NCBI GenBank assembly: GCA_029245955.1
Contig: JAQWOH010000042.1
Span: 1 to 64,000 of the forward strand
Direction of reading: 5' to 3'
Length of the DNA stretch: 64,000 nt
DNA from: Fuerstiella sp.
GTDB lineage: Bacteria; Planctomycetota; Planctomycetia; Planctomycetales; Planctomycetaceae
Shown: piece by piece, positions 10,901-18,967 of the stretch
How the letters are laid out: every line of letters starts with the position of its first letter
Position numbering within the stretch: the stretch's first letter is position 1
Made by a program: the position numbers and the translations under genes
Notes under the pieces: generated by a model
Database searches by the model: none
Told to the model about the DNA's origin: nothing
Seen by the model: only the letters and a program-made list of their open reading frames with translations

Positions 10901-11083
10901 CGTACTCAGGACGCCCGGATCCGAGTGGCGATGAAAGAAGTCGAAGAACTCAGCACGTCAAACACGTCGATGATGCCGGAAGGAATGCTCCGCGACTTTA
11001 CCGATCACCAGGTACGAGACCTGCTCGTTTACCTGGGCCATGCAGAACAGGTTCCGCTTCCGGATACGGCAGTCAGCAATTGA
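7997..11083 (+). CDS. PVC-type dehydrogenase/HEAT-repeat/c-type cytochrome protein
   Basis: This 1,028-residue exported protein begins with a signal peptide (MRRLNCFVVICLYGLTLVADE). Residues of about 45-440 match the planctomycete membrane-bound dehydrogenase propeller: ITVPDGFRVTLFAGEP, DDRGRLWVVENYSHP, LWHIVPGMYCER and YVSDWHDIGECHD. Residues of about 450-860 are HEAT-like helical repeats (for example HVRRWAVRFLTDRLRHE). The C-terminus is the PVC haem-binding domain, with C898-AK-C901-H902 followed by LFGEGGTIAPDLTGSGR and a closing SMMPEGMLRDFTD segment. It probably oxidises a sugar-like substrate in the periplasm and passes electrons to its haem c; the substrate is unknown. The architecture is known from Planctomycetes and Verrucomicrobia. 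Confidence 0.92.
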   Translation: MRRLNCFVVICLYGLTLVADELPPGVVNTQQASDLSLSPQESLARITVPDGFRVTLFAGEPNIRRPIAFDVDDRGRLWVVENYSHPEWKADGASDRIIILEDSNHDGQFDQRTVFWDKGRYLTGLAVGHGGVWIANTPELSFLPDRNQDDVPDSEPIVMLDGFQKSSNNVVNNFHWGPDGWLYGAIGLSSKSLVGKPGTAEEHRTSITRGIWRFHPVDHIFEKLAEGMVNPWGADFNEYGDLITSNTVLAHLWHIVPGMYCERRASEQDNPYAYNRIQSITDHLHWGGGGWQASRAPTSRKGNSRKSGNNKQPSRQDTEDPDSHYHTHSVAGGGHAHCGAMIYLGDNWPQQYRGTFFTNNLHGNRVNNDVLVPAKSTYVGIHGEDFLFGNDPWFRGMSIKYGADGGVYVSDWHDIGECHDSDGSHRSSGRIYKIVFGEPSPPLTDLQQLNDVELVELHLHSNEWYVRHARRILHERSAMKTDLTVARQRLRNIFDNEKDELLKLRVLWTRYVVDDLNESELTRLLSHQSIHVRRWAVRFLTDRLRHESSSLPRGVIDHFVRMAHHDSSPKVRLELACALQRVSINRRMAIARGLVSHAEDATDPYLPLMIWYGIEPAVTTDADAALKLAASSRLSLVRRHIARRIVDVESPPIAQVVDAALQNHDETSRLDLLQGILDSLDGRGRQTSPETWSKLYPQVSSAEQPSLRSVAVRLAIIFGDKQAISRLRETALNQAAAASDRRDALRALLQVKNGAPVEMLHQLVAEDSVLRNDALHALVISNAPSTASVLLDQYTEFAQDDKRDAISVLATRRGFAEAMLTAIDNGRINRADVSAFALQQLRAFKNPELQLRIQQLWADDAQRLKKSDEIAQYTKLMSTDYLANGNVSAGRLVFQRTCAKCHTLFGEGGTIAPDLTGSGRKKTDYILSNLIDPSAEIDRAYRLTTVLTTDGRLLSGFMVQQDDTWLVVRTQDARIRVAMKEVEELSTSNTSMMPEGMLRDFTDHQVRDLLVYLGHAEQVPLPDTAVSN

Positions 11084-11148
11084 CCATTCCATCACCTTTG
11101 TGTCATCGGCTGATGTCCTTCGTGAAACTGTCTGCAATGTTCGATGTC

Positions 11149-12015
11149 ATGACTCATAAAAATCGGTTCTATCCGTCAACGGTGTGCTCCGCTGTAATAC
11201 CCGGCTGCTGTCTGGTTTTGCTGTTTGCATGCCCACAGTGCGTTGCAGACAAGACTCCTCCCGCTGCAAGTGTCGTCGACCGGATGTTCATTGCCGTACA
11301 CGACGGCACTGAGCAAAAGTATGTCGTGATAACGCCTGAGGGTCTCATACCCGGTCAGCCCGTATCAGTCATAATTGCACTGCATGGACATGGTTCAGAT
11401 CGCTGGCAGTTCGTCCGTCAGCCGCGTGGCGAATGCCGTGCCACACGAGACGTCGCCGCGACCTATGGGATGTTGCTCGTTTCTCCCGACTACCGGGCAA
11501 AAACATCCTGGATGGGCCCGGCCGCAGAAGCAGACGTCGTACAGATCATCAGAGCTCTGAAGCAGCAGTTTGATGTGTCCCACGTCATCATTTGCGGCGG
11601 ATCGATGGGGGGAACGGCCGCTCTGACGTTTGCTGCCCTGCATCCGGAACTGATCGACGGCGTCGTTTCTCTGAACGGAACGGCCAATCTTGTTGAATAC
11701 GAAGGTTTTCAGGGCGCCATTACTGCCTCGTATGGCGGCTCAAAGAAGGAAGTCCCCGAAGAGTATCGCAAACGCAGTGCAGAGTTCTCTCCGGAGAAAT
11801 TCTCGATGCCACTGGCCGCAACAACAGGCGGCCGGGACAACGTCGTACCCGCTGACAGTGTTCTGCGGCTTGTCAGCAGAATTGCCGGACGCAACCCCAA
11901 TGTGCTCAGCATCCACCGACCAGACGGGGGTCACAGCACCAATTACACAGACACGAAGCAGGCACTGGAGTTTGTCATCGCCGCCAGAGTCCTGTCGCCA
12001 GCCGCGAACCGTTGA
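11149..12015 (+). CDS. Exported alpha/beta-hydrolase (prolyl oligopeptidase/esterase-like)
   Basis: The frame is open from far upstream, overlapping the previous gene, but the hydrolase begins near ATG 11149 (MTHKNRFYPST), which places a hydrophobic export segment (AVIPGCCLVLLFAC) near the N-terminus. ATG 11113 is an alternative; neither has a good ribosome binding site. The fold signature is clear: oxyanion-loop ALHGHG, nucleophile elbow GGSMGG, an acid in the TTGGRDNVVP segment and a terminal His in PDGGHSTNY. The protein of about 288 residues fits secreted esterases or peptidases of the dienelactone-hydrolase/POP type. The LFAC segment could be a lipobox, making it a lipoprotein. It sits 65 bp after the dehydrogenase gene, so co-transcription is likely. 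Confidence 0.85.
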   Translation: MTHKNRFYPSTVCSAVIPGCCLVLLFACPQCVADKTPPAASVVDRMFIAVHDGTEQKYVVITPEGLIPGQPVSVIIALHGHGSDRWQFVRQPRGECRATRDVAATYGMLLVSPDYRAKTSWMGPAAEADVVQIIRALKQQFDVSHVIICGGSMGGTAALTFAALHPELIDGVVSLNGTANLVEYEGFQGAITASYGGSKKEVPEEYRKRSAEFSPEKFSMPLAATTGGRDNVVPADSVLRLVSRIAGRNPNVLSIHRPDGGHSTNYTDTKQALEFVIAARVLSPAANR

Positions 12016-12219
12016 AGTTGTGATTTATGTCTTGCTCCCGGGTTCCGGCCTGAGAGCACTTATCCTGGAAGTTTCGCATCGGCGCACAGCATGGGCTTGT
12101 TGTGCACGGCGAAGCCGCGCTTTGCGGAAATGTGGTCCCATGTTCCCTTTTGAGAGCAGGGTTCCGGCAGTCCGGTCATCTTCCGAGCCGCAGCTGGAAT
12201 CCGCCGCGGCCGGTGCCGC

Positions 12220-13596
12220 CTATTTGAACTGCATCGAATACACGTCCGCATTCCTGATTGTGAAACGCAGTCGGATGATGCCCTCATCCAGCGCCGGCTT
12301 CTGTTCCCAGACAACCGGAGCATCCACCGCATCACCGCTTAGTGTTCCTGACCTGCCAATGACCTGCCCAGCGTTATCCAACACTTCTACTGTTAACGCA
12401 CCACCCGCGTTCACCACGTAGTTCAACAATAACCGTTGCCCTTTGTATCGCAGTGGTTTCGTCAACACGTTACCGCCGCCAATACCTCCGCGCAGAGCAA
12501 CAAATCCATCCACACGGTACACAAATCGCCGAACTCGTCCGGGAGTACTTTCGTAATAGTTCTCTGTGCCGTATACAGAAATTTCATTCGGTTTGCCGGG
12601 CAGCTGAAACATGCCCCAGACCATATAGTTGCTGCGATTGTGGTTGCGATCCCTGGGGGCCGTGCGAGGAATAACAGCCTCAGCATAACGCTGGAACAGA
12701 ACTCCGTCTCGACTGGTCATCAGGATCGGCTCAACCTGCTGGCTCTTCGGTTCGTATCGAGTGGGAAACCCAACGAACAGATGCGGCGCTCGAAAGTACT
12801 TCTGGATGGCATTGGTGTACAGATGCTCGTTGGGCGTCCCTTCAGAATATGTCAGGTCCGCTTCGTTTTCCCAATGCATGAAATCCTTCGACGTAGCCGT
12901 GCGAATCGCGCGAACTCCGTCGCCGAAGTAACGCCAGTACGCTCGGTATTCGCCACGATCCGTATCCCAGAACGCGAGGTTTTGCGAATCAAAGGCCCCA
13001 TTCGTAATCACGGGCTTTTCCTGACCCAGCGTCCAGTGCACACAGTCGGGTGATGTAAAAGGCACCAGCCCGCCACCAAAGCTGCCGACACCACCAAACG
13101 CTTTGTAATTCTCCTCTGCAGGAGCTGCCGGATTGGCGTCACGAAACGCTGTGAAGTTGTGCGTTCCCGGCCCCAGCCAGACGATATTGTTGTCTTTCGA
13201 ACCGTTCCATTCGAACAGGCCAAGATTCGGTTTTGTCCAGTGAATGCCGTCTTTGCTTTCGGCGTAACAGGTGACTTCTTTGTGAACGGCCTTCATCTTT
13301 TCGTCGTGCCGCCAGCCTCGATAAATCATGCGGTACGTGCCGCCGTCCTGAAACACGGTGTAATAGCCACTCGTGTTGCCTTCCCATGGCTCACCCGTTT
13401 CCAGGACAACTTCCTGCGGTTCCGGACGAATCAACTGCCGACCAACGTCTCCATCCATGCCGCTAATCAGGTGACTGTCAACGAATAATTCCAGTCGGTT
13501 AACGATATCGATCGGTTCCGCACCGACGGCTATTGTGGACACTGTGACCTGTAGGAACATCGTCACGGTTACAATCAACCTGATGTAAATCGCCAT
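12220..13596 (-). CDS. Exported GH32/GH43-like beta-propeller protein
   Basis: ATG 13596 is preferred because MAIYIRLIVTVTMFLQVTVS then forms a signal peptide; the upstream 40 in-frame residues look non-coding. The mature protein of about 435 residues has repeated propeller-blade segments (YYTVFQDGGTYRMIYRGWRHD, ESKDGIHWTKPNLGLFEW, TSPDCVHWTLGQEKPVI, TATSKDFMHWENEADLTY). This is the layout of five-bladed glycosidase-like proteins of the GH32/GH43 type. A C-terminal beta-sandwich carries VEVLDNAGQVIG and a final IRNADVYSMQFK, a tail I associate with planctomycete exported propeller proteins. A hydrolytic role on a glycan is plausible. I could not assign catalytic acids, so enzyme activity is unproven. 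Confidence 0.8.
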   Translation of the reverse strand: MAIYIRLIVTVTMFLQVTVSTIAVGAEPIDIVNRLELFVDSHLISGMDGDVGRQLIRPEPQEVVLETGEPWEGNTSGYYTVFQDGGTYRMIYRGWRHDEKMKAVHKEVTCYAESKDGIHWTKPNLGLFEWNGSKDNNIVWLGPGTHNFTAFRDANPAAPAEENYKAFGGVGSFGGGLVPFTSPDCVHWTLGQEKPVITNGAFDSQNLAFWDTDRGEYRAYWRYFGDGVRAIRTATSKDFMHWENEADLTYSEGTPNEHLYTNAIQKYFRAPHLFVGFPTRYEPKSQQVEPILMTSRDGVLFQRYAEAVIPRTAPRDRNHNRSNYMVWGMFQLPGKPNEISVYGTENYYESTPGRVRRFVYRVDGFVALRGGIGGGNVLTKPLRYKGQRLLLNYVVNAGGALTVEVLDNAGQVIGRSGTLSGDAVDAPVVWEQKPALDEGIIRLRFTIRNADVYSMQFK

Positions 13597-13700
13597 GTTA
13601 TGCCATTCTGTCTGATGGAACGTCGAAACAGAGGATAGAGAAAAAGAAAGCCCGATCTCGAAACCAGGCCTTGTTTGTCCCGTGTTCCGCCCGGGGAAAT

Positions 13701-13710
13701 CCGAAGCGTG
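13701..13710 (+). repeat. Partial copy of the CCGAAGCGTG-type intergenic element
   Basis: The sequence CCGAAGCGTG in the intergenic gap 13597-13833 matches the core of two longer intergenic copies at 27326-27344 and 51718-51736. Only 10 bp are shared here, so membership is tentative. Confidence 0.35.
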
Positions 13711-13833
13711 AAACATGCGGACTGGAATCCTGGAAGCTGGGAGTCAAACTGTACATGTCTGAATTCCAGGAGATCATACAGTGTTCCATGACCGAAACGC
13801 AGGGGCGCCGTAAAACGAATGGTAAGTTCACCC

Positions 13834-15135
13834 ATGAATATCCCGTTGGCTCTGTCTATTCTGGTACCCGTTATTGCTTCGTTCGCCGTTAGCGGCGATG
13901 AACAGCCCATGGGCAGCGTGCGTCTGAATCGCCAGGACCAGCCGGAGTCCGTCGGCAATCTGACAGTCGCCTCGAACTTTGAAGGAGCATCGGTTGCTGA
14001 CGTAACTATTGATCAGGCCATGCGTTCCATCAACTTCATGCCCGGCGGCAATCCTGAACGCGGCTGGCCGTGCTGGTGGTACTTTCGCATTGACGGGATA
14101 GATCCTGGTGAAACCATCACGCTGAAACTGCAAGGATCAACGGCCACCGTCGGCCAACAAAAACCGCTGGCGGCGTCATGGGCGACGCCAAAGCAGGCGA
14201 CATGGTCCGCCGACGGCACGACATGGCTGCACACTGACAACGGAGATCGTGAGGATGAATGGATGGTCTACACGCTTCAGCCCGATGCCCCATCCGTATA
14301 TGTCGCCTGGGGGCCGCCTTACACACCAGCAACGGCTGCCAAGTTCGTTCAGGCAATCGGCAAAGCATCACCGTATGCAGAAGCCACCGAACTTTGTCGT
14401 TCACGTGCAGGTCGCTCAGTACCGCTGCTGCATGTGCGAGAAGGACAACGGTCCACTGAAGAGCGATTCGGCGTTTGGGTACAGGCTCGACAGCATGCGT
14501 GGGAAAGCGGTTCAAGCTGGGTGGCGCAGGGCTTTGCAGAATGGATTGTGAGCGACGATACGGATGCCGCATGGCTGCGACGGCATGCTGAGATCTATAT
14601 CGTCCCTGTGATGGATGTCGACAACACAGCAACCGGCAACGGCGGTAAGAACGCATTACCTCACGATCACAATCGGGACTGGTCATCAAATCCACATTGG
14701 AACGAAGTCCAGGCCGCTCAGCGGATGGTGAGCGAACTAATCGATGACGGTCGCATGGATGTGTTTCTCGATCTGCACAACCCGGCACCGGGTGATCCCA
14801 GCTTCTTCTACATTCTTCCTCAGGAAATGCTGAAAGAGCCCATGATCAGCCTGCGTGACCGTTTCATCGACCTCGCATATGCTCGGATCAGCAGGATCAA
14901 GCCGCTGATCCCGATGAGTAACAAACCCAAGGTGACTGGCGCCGGATATCATCCGCTCTGGCGGCAAATCAGTTCCAATTGGGTCTGTATGAAAGGTAAT
15001 CCGCACACTGTCAGCCTGTGCCTTGAAACGATCTGGAACTATAAGAACAGCACGACCGAAGGCTATCGAGCCGTCGGGGCTAACCTGGCGACCGCCGTGG
15101 GCGAATACCTGGCCGAACGTCCCGCCCGCAATTGA
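13834..15135 (+). CDS. Exported M14-family (Agbl/CCP-like) zinc carboxypeptidase-like protein
   Basis: ATG 13834 gives a clean signal peptide (MNIPLALSILVPVIASFAVS). The first 130 residues form a beta-rich N-terminal domain like that preceding cytosolic-carboxypeptidase-type M14 enzymes. The catalytic part has RQHAWESGSSWVAQGF (zinc-binding H and E; the common form is RQHPGE), VPVMDVDN, HDHNRDW and LDLHNPAPGD, where the His is the probable third zinc ligand. The M14 family removes C-terminal residues or amidated groups from peptides; the substrate here is unknown. The HAWE variant in place of HPGE is unusual but keeps both ligands. The protein of about 433 residues is exported, probably to the periplasm. 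Confidence 0.82.
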   Translation: MNIPLALSILVPVIASFAVSGDEQPMGSVRLNRQDQPESVGNLTVASNFEGASVADVTIDQAMRSINFMPGGNPERGWPCWWYFRIDGIDPGETITLKLQGSTATVGQQKPLAASWATPKQATWSADGTTWLHTDNGDREDEWMVYTLQPDAPSVYVAWGPPYTPATAAKFVQAIGKASPYAEATELCRSRAGRSVPLLHVREGQRSTEERFGVWVQARQHAWESGSSWVAQGFAEWIVSDDTDAAWLRRHAEIYIVPVMDVDNTATGNGGKNALPHDHNRDWSSNPHWNEVQAAQRMVSELIDDGRMDVFLDLHNPAPGDPSFFYILPQEMLKEPMISLRDRFIDLAYARISRIKPLIPMSNKPKVTGAGYHPLWRQISSNWVCMKGNPHTVSLCLETIWNYKNSTTEGYRAVGANLATAVGEYLAERPARN

Positions 15136-15279
15136 CTCTTTTCGTCGCTGACGAGTGCCATGCCTTCCGGGGTCGAGTAGACTTCCGTTTGGCGACAGAG
15201 TCGCCATCATCCCTGTCTGACGTGCCACTGCGGTGCGTTCGCCTGCTGCGTCGCAAAAATAACTAACCAAGTTACTCAC

Positions 15280-17469
15280 ATGAAAACTATCCTGATTATT
15301 CTTCCGCTGCTGTTGTTTTCCATTGGAAATCTGAGTGCCGATGAACGTCCCAACATCGTCTTTTTCTTTGCCGATGATCAAACTATCAGCACGATCAGCT
15401 GCTATGGCAACTCTGTCGTTAAGACACCGAACCTCGATTCCCTCGCGGCTCGTGGCACGCGATTCGAAAACGCCTTCGTCAGTCATTCGATCTGCTGGGT
15501 GAGTCGCACCACGATTCTGACTGGACTGATCGGTCGTAGTTATGGCACGTCCGCCAACGCCGACCAGGCACGACCCGATGCTGTTGAAACGCTGCACCCG
15601 GACATCCTGCGCGAGAACGGCTACCGCACCGGTTACTTCGGGAAATGGCATGCCAAGATGCCCAGGGGTTACCGCAAAGAAGATCATTTTGACGAATTCG
15701 AAGCGATCGGACGGAACCCATTTTACAAGAAACAACCCGATGGCAGTCTGCGACACGAAACAGAATTGATCGTCGATCGTGGGATCAAGTTCCTGAAGAA
15801 CCAGCCAAAAGACAAACCTTTCGCACTGAACTTGTGGTTCAATGCCTGCCACGCCGAAGACAGCGATCGTCGCCCGGGCATTGGCGCGTTTCCGTGGCCC
15901 CGAGCGGTCGACGGAATGTATGACGACGTGCAAATCGCCCCGCCGCGACTAAACGATCCGGCGATCTTTGACGGGCTGCCTGACTTTCTGAAAACGACCA
16001 TCAACCGCGAACGTTTCTTCTGGCGGTGGAACACCGATCAGAGATATTTGACGAATATGCGAGCCTATTACCGCATGGTCAGCGGCATCGATGGTGCCAT
16101 TGGTCGATTCATGAGTGCGCTGGAAGAAGCGGGACTGGCTGACAATACGATCATCGTCTATTCCGCCGACAACGGTTATCACATGGGTAATCGGGGCCTG
16201 GCGGGGAAGTGGTCACATTTTGAGGAATCACTGCGAGTACCTCTGATTGTGGCGGATCCGCGCGTCCCGGAATCTCAGCGCGGCCAGGTTACTGATGCAC
16301 TGGCGTTGAACCTTGACCTGCCAGCCACATTTCTTGACTGGGCGGGCATCGACATCCCCGATCGATATCAGGGCCACAGCCTGCAACCCGTCGTTGCAAC
16401 CGGCAAGCCTGCGGACTGGCGGACAGAAACCTTCCATGAACACTTTGCCGTTCGCACTCGTATCCCGGCCTTCGAAGGGCTCAGAAACGAACGGTTCAAA
16501 TACGTTCGCTACTTCGATCACGGCAACCGTGAATTCCTGCACGACCTGAAGAATGACCCCGACGAGCTGATTAATCTCGCAGACGATCCCCGGCACTTGG
16601 ATACCCTGAAAGCCATGCGAAACCGAACGACATCGCGTGTGAACGAAGTCGGCGGGCCGCTTGATCCGCTGCAGGCTAAATTCACAGCTTCCACCGTTCC
16701 TCACCCCGAGGCATCCGCAGCAGTTGGCTCAAGACCTGACAAAGACGGATTCGTTCGCGTTTTTGATGGCAAGTCGCTGCGGCGCTGGACGGGCGATACG
16801 AAGTACTGGTCGGTCGAAGACGGAGCGCTCACCGGCGTGACGGACGGCTCGCTGAAGACGAATCGTTTCATTACCTGGAAAGATTCTACGATCCGCAATT
16901 TCGATCTGCGAGTTAAGGTGAAAGTGACTGCCGGAGGCAACAGCGGCATTCAGTATCGAGGCACATCACGGCCTGATCTGGGACTCGACATCGTCACAGG
17001 TTACCAGTGCGACGTTGTCGCAAACACGCCGCAGTACAATGGCATGCTGTATGAAGAAAAAGGCCGACGAATCCTGTCGCATACCGGCGAGAAAGTCATC
17101 ATCGACCCGGCCGGACAGCCATGGGTTGTCGGTCAGATGCCGGTGAAAGAATTTGCCCCCGACGAGTGGCACGATTTTCGTGTGCTGGTACGAGGAAATC
17201 ATCACCAGCACTGGATCGACGGACACCAGACCGCAGACCTGATCGATCTGGATGAAGCCGGCCGAGTCCTGGAAGGCGTACTGGCCGTGCAGGTTCACGT
17301 AGGTCCGGCGATGAAGATTCAGTACCAGGACTTCCGAATCAAACACCTGCCCGACAGTCTGCCACTGCAAACAGCAGCAGACCATCCCATTCCAAAGGAA
17401 GCATACGGCGTGCGACCTCAGGGACGCCTGCCAAAGGGCTGGAAAGCGCCGGTATACGGTCAGAAGTGA
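15280..17469 (+). CDS. Sulfatase fused to a DUF1080 domain, with a non-canonical FGly motif
   Basis: The 729-residue protein starts with a signal peptide (MKTILIILPLLLFSIGNLSA). Residues 23-460 are a sulfatase: metal ligands in FFFADDQ, FGKWHAKMPRGY, and a late YSADNGYHMGNRG with the Asp-Asn pair. The formylglycine site reads C72-W-V-S-R, where sulfatases normally have C-x-P/A-S-R, so the third position is Val. Residues of about 485-715 are a DUF1080 (3-keto-disaccharide hydrolase/LamG-like) domain beginning FVRVFDGKSLRRWTGD, with SGIQYRG and WHDFRVLVRG blocks. Joined domains suggest one enzyme handling a sulfated glycan in the periplasm. If the motif is not matured the sulfatase half may be inactive or use unmodified Cys. 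Confidence 0.92.
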   Translation: MKTILIILPLLLFSIGNLSADERPNIVFFFADDQTISTISCYGNSVVKTPNLDSLAARGTRFENAFVSHSICWVSRTTILTGLIGRSYGTSANADQARPDAVETLHPDILRENGYRTGYFGKWHAKMPRGYRKEDHFDEFEAIGRNPFYKKQPDGSLRHETELIVDRGIKFLKNQPKDKPFALNLWFNACHAEDSDRRPGIGAFPWPRAVDGMYDDVQIAPPRLNDPAIFDGLPDFLKTTINRERFFWRWNTDQRYLTNMRAYYRMVSGIDGAIGRFMSALEEAGLADNTIIVYSADNGYHMGNRGLAGKWSHFEESLRVPLIVADPRVPESQRGQVTDALALNLDLPATFLDWAGIDIPDRYQGHSLQPVVATGKPADWRTETFHEHFAVRTRIPAFEGLRNERFKYVRYFDHGNREFLHDLKNDPDELINLADDPRHLDTLKAMRNRTTSRVNEVGGPLDPLQAKFTASTVPHPEASAAVGSRPDKDGFVRVFDGKSLRRWTGDTKYWSVEDGALTGVTDGSLKTNRFITWKDSTIRNFDLRVKVKVTAGGNSGIQYRGTSRPDLGLDIVTGYQCDVVANTPQYNGMLYEEKGRRILSHTGEKVIIDPAGQPWVVGQMPVKEFAPDEWHDFRVLVRGNHHQHWIDGHQTADLIDLDEAGRVLEGVLAVQVHVGPAMKIQYQDFRIKHLPDSLPLQTAADHPIPKEAYGVRPQGRLPKGWKAPVYGQK

Positions 17470-17608
17470 TTGCGCAGCGGAATTCCTGACTGAATTTCAC
17501 TGCAGTGAAGCGACTTTCTCCACCGTTCAGCTGCAAAACTGCTTTTCAGAACCGCCGGACATCCGTGCGATTCGCACTCACCGGCGTTCACTGCCACGCT
17601 GCCGTTGG

Positions 17609-18964
17609 TCAGGCGAACAGTTCGGACACAACTTTGCCACCTTCCGGACCGGTCAGGCGGTGGTCGCGGCCTTCGTGCCAGTATTTCAGGTCGTTGGCTG
17701 GCAGGCCGAGTGCGTGCAGAATCGTTGCGTGCAGGTCTCGGAAATGGACCTTGCCTTCAACAGCTCTGTCGCCGGTGTTGCTCGTCTTTCCGTGAACATA
17801 CCCGTTCTTAACGCCACCACCGGCCAGCCAGAATGTGAAACCGCGTGCATTGTGGCCGGTTTCGTCTTTGCCGTCGTCCGGCGTCAGACCTGGTCGGCCA
17901 AACTCGCCACCACACACAACCAGAGTGTCTTCCAGCAGACCACGCTGATCCAGATCCTCCAGCAACGCGGCTGTCGGCGCATCGACGGTATCGCAGTTGG
18001 CCTTCAGGTCGCGGCGATGATTTTTATGCTGATCCCAGCCGCCATGATTGACTTCGATAAATCGCACTCCGGCTTCTGCGAAGCGTCGGGCCAGCAGACA
18101 CTGCCGGCCGAAATCCGTAGGACGACACGTGCCGATCTTAAGTTTCTTACCGACACGATACTTTTTCAGTGTTTCCGGCGACTCATCAGATAGATCCAGC
18201 AGAGCTGGCGCCGATGCCTGCATGCGGAAACCAAGCTCCATTGACTGAATCACGCTGTCCAGTTTGTCATCGCCGGGGCGTCGCTGCAGATGCTGTCGGT
18301 TCAGCGACTGCACAAAGTCCAGTTGTCTGCGTTTGGCAGTCAGCGGCAGGTGCTCGCTCACCACATTGCGGATCGTCGCCACCGACATGTCTTCGCCGTT
18401 CACACCAATCGGCGTGCCGTTGTAAATCGAAGGCAGAAAAGCACTGGAATAGATCGAACTCTTGGACGTGTTCAGGCTGATGAATCCGGGCAAATTCTGG
18501 TTCTCAGTCCCCAGTCCGTAGTTGATCCACGAACCCAGGCTGGGCCGTTTGCGCAGACGTTCGCCGGTGTGCAGTTGCAGAAACGACTGAGCGTGAATGC
18601 CGGTATCCGCGTACATGCCGTTGATAACGCACAGCTTGTCCGCATGTCCGGCGGTTTCAGGCAGCAGTTCCGAAATCCACAGGCCGCTGTCTCCATGCTG
18701 GCGAAATCGAACAACAGAACCCGGATGCTTCTTCTTACCCGTCTGCGGTTTGTAGTCGAACGTGTCCATCTGAGCCGGACCGCCACTCATGCACAAAAAG
18801 ATGACTCGTTTCGCGCGCGCCGCCAGCGGTGGTGTTTGAGCAGCGAGACCAGCGGACGTCGCGGTGGAAGCCTGCTGGGCGCACAGACCCTGCAAAGCAA
18901 GAAAGCCAAAACCGCAGGACGCCGACTGCAGCATGCTGCGCCGTGAATGATTCATGATTGACAT
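17609..18964 (-). CDS. DUF1501 protein with Tat-type signal
   Basis: The 451-residue protein begins [20 protein letters not shown], a Tat-like leader with an SRRSML twin-arginine block; ATG 18955 is the alternative start. The body is a classic DUF1501, a sulfatase/alkaline-phosphatase-fold family: [54 protein letters not shown] and [20 protein letters not shown], ending [15 protein letters not shown]. Its gene begins 3 bp after the stop of the DUF1549/DUF1553 gene upstream, so the two form a tight operon, a pairing very frequent in planctomycetes. The biochemical function is not established; the metal-binding residues of the fold appear present. Confidence 0.95.
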   Translation of the reverse strand: MSIMNHSRRSMLQSASCGFGFLALQGLCAQQASTATSAGLAAQTPPLAARAKRVIFLCMSGGPAQMDTFDYKPQTGKKKHPGSVVRFRQHGDSGLWISELLPETAGHADKLCVINGMYADTGIHAQSFLQLHTGERLRKRPSLGSWINYGLGTENQNLPGFISLNTSKSSIYSSAFLPSIYNGTPIGVNGEDMSVATIRNVVSEHLPLTAKRRQLDFVQSLNRQHLQRRPGDDKLDSVIQSMELGFRMQASAPALLDLSDESPETLKKYRVGKKLKIGTCRPTDFGRQCLLARRFAEAGVRFIEVNHGGWDQHKNHRRDLKANCDTVDAPTAALLEDLDQRGLLEDTLVVCGGEFGRPGLTPDDGKDETGHNARGFTFWLAGGGVKNGYVHGKTSNTGDRAVEGKVHFRDLHATILHALGLPANDLKYWHEGRDHRLTGPEGGKVVSELFA

Positions 18965-18967
18965 TGA

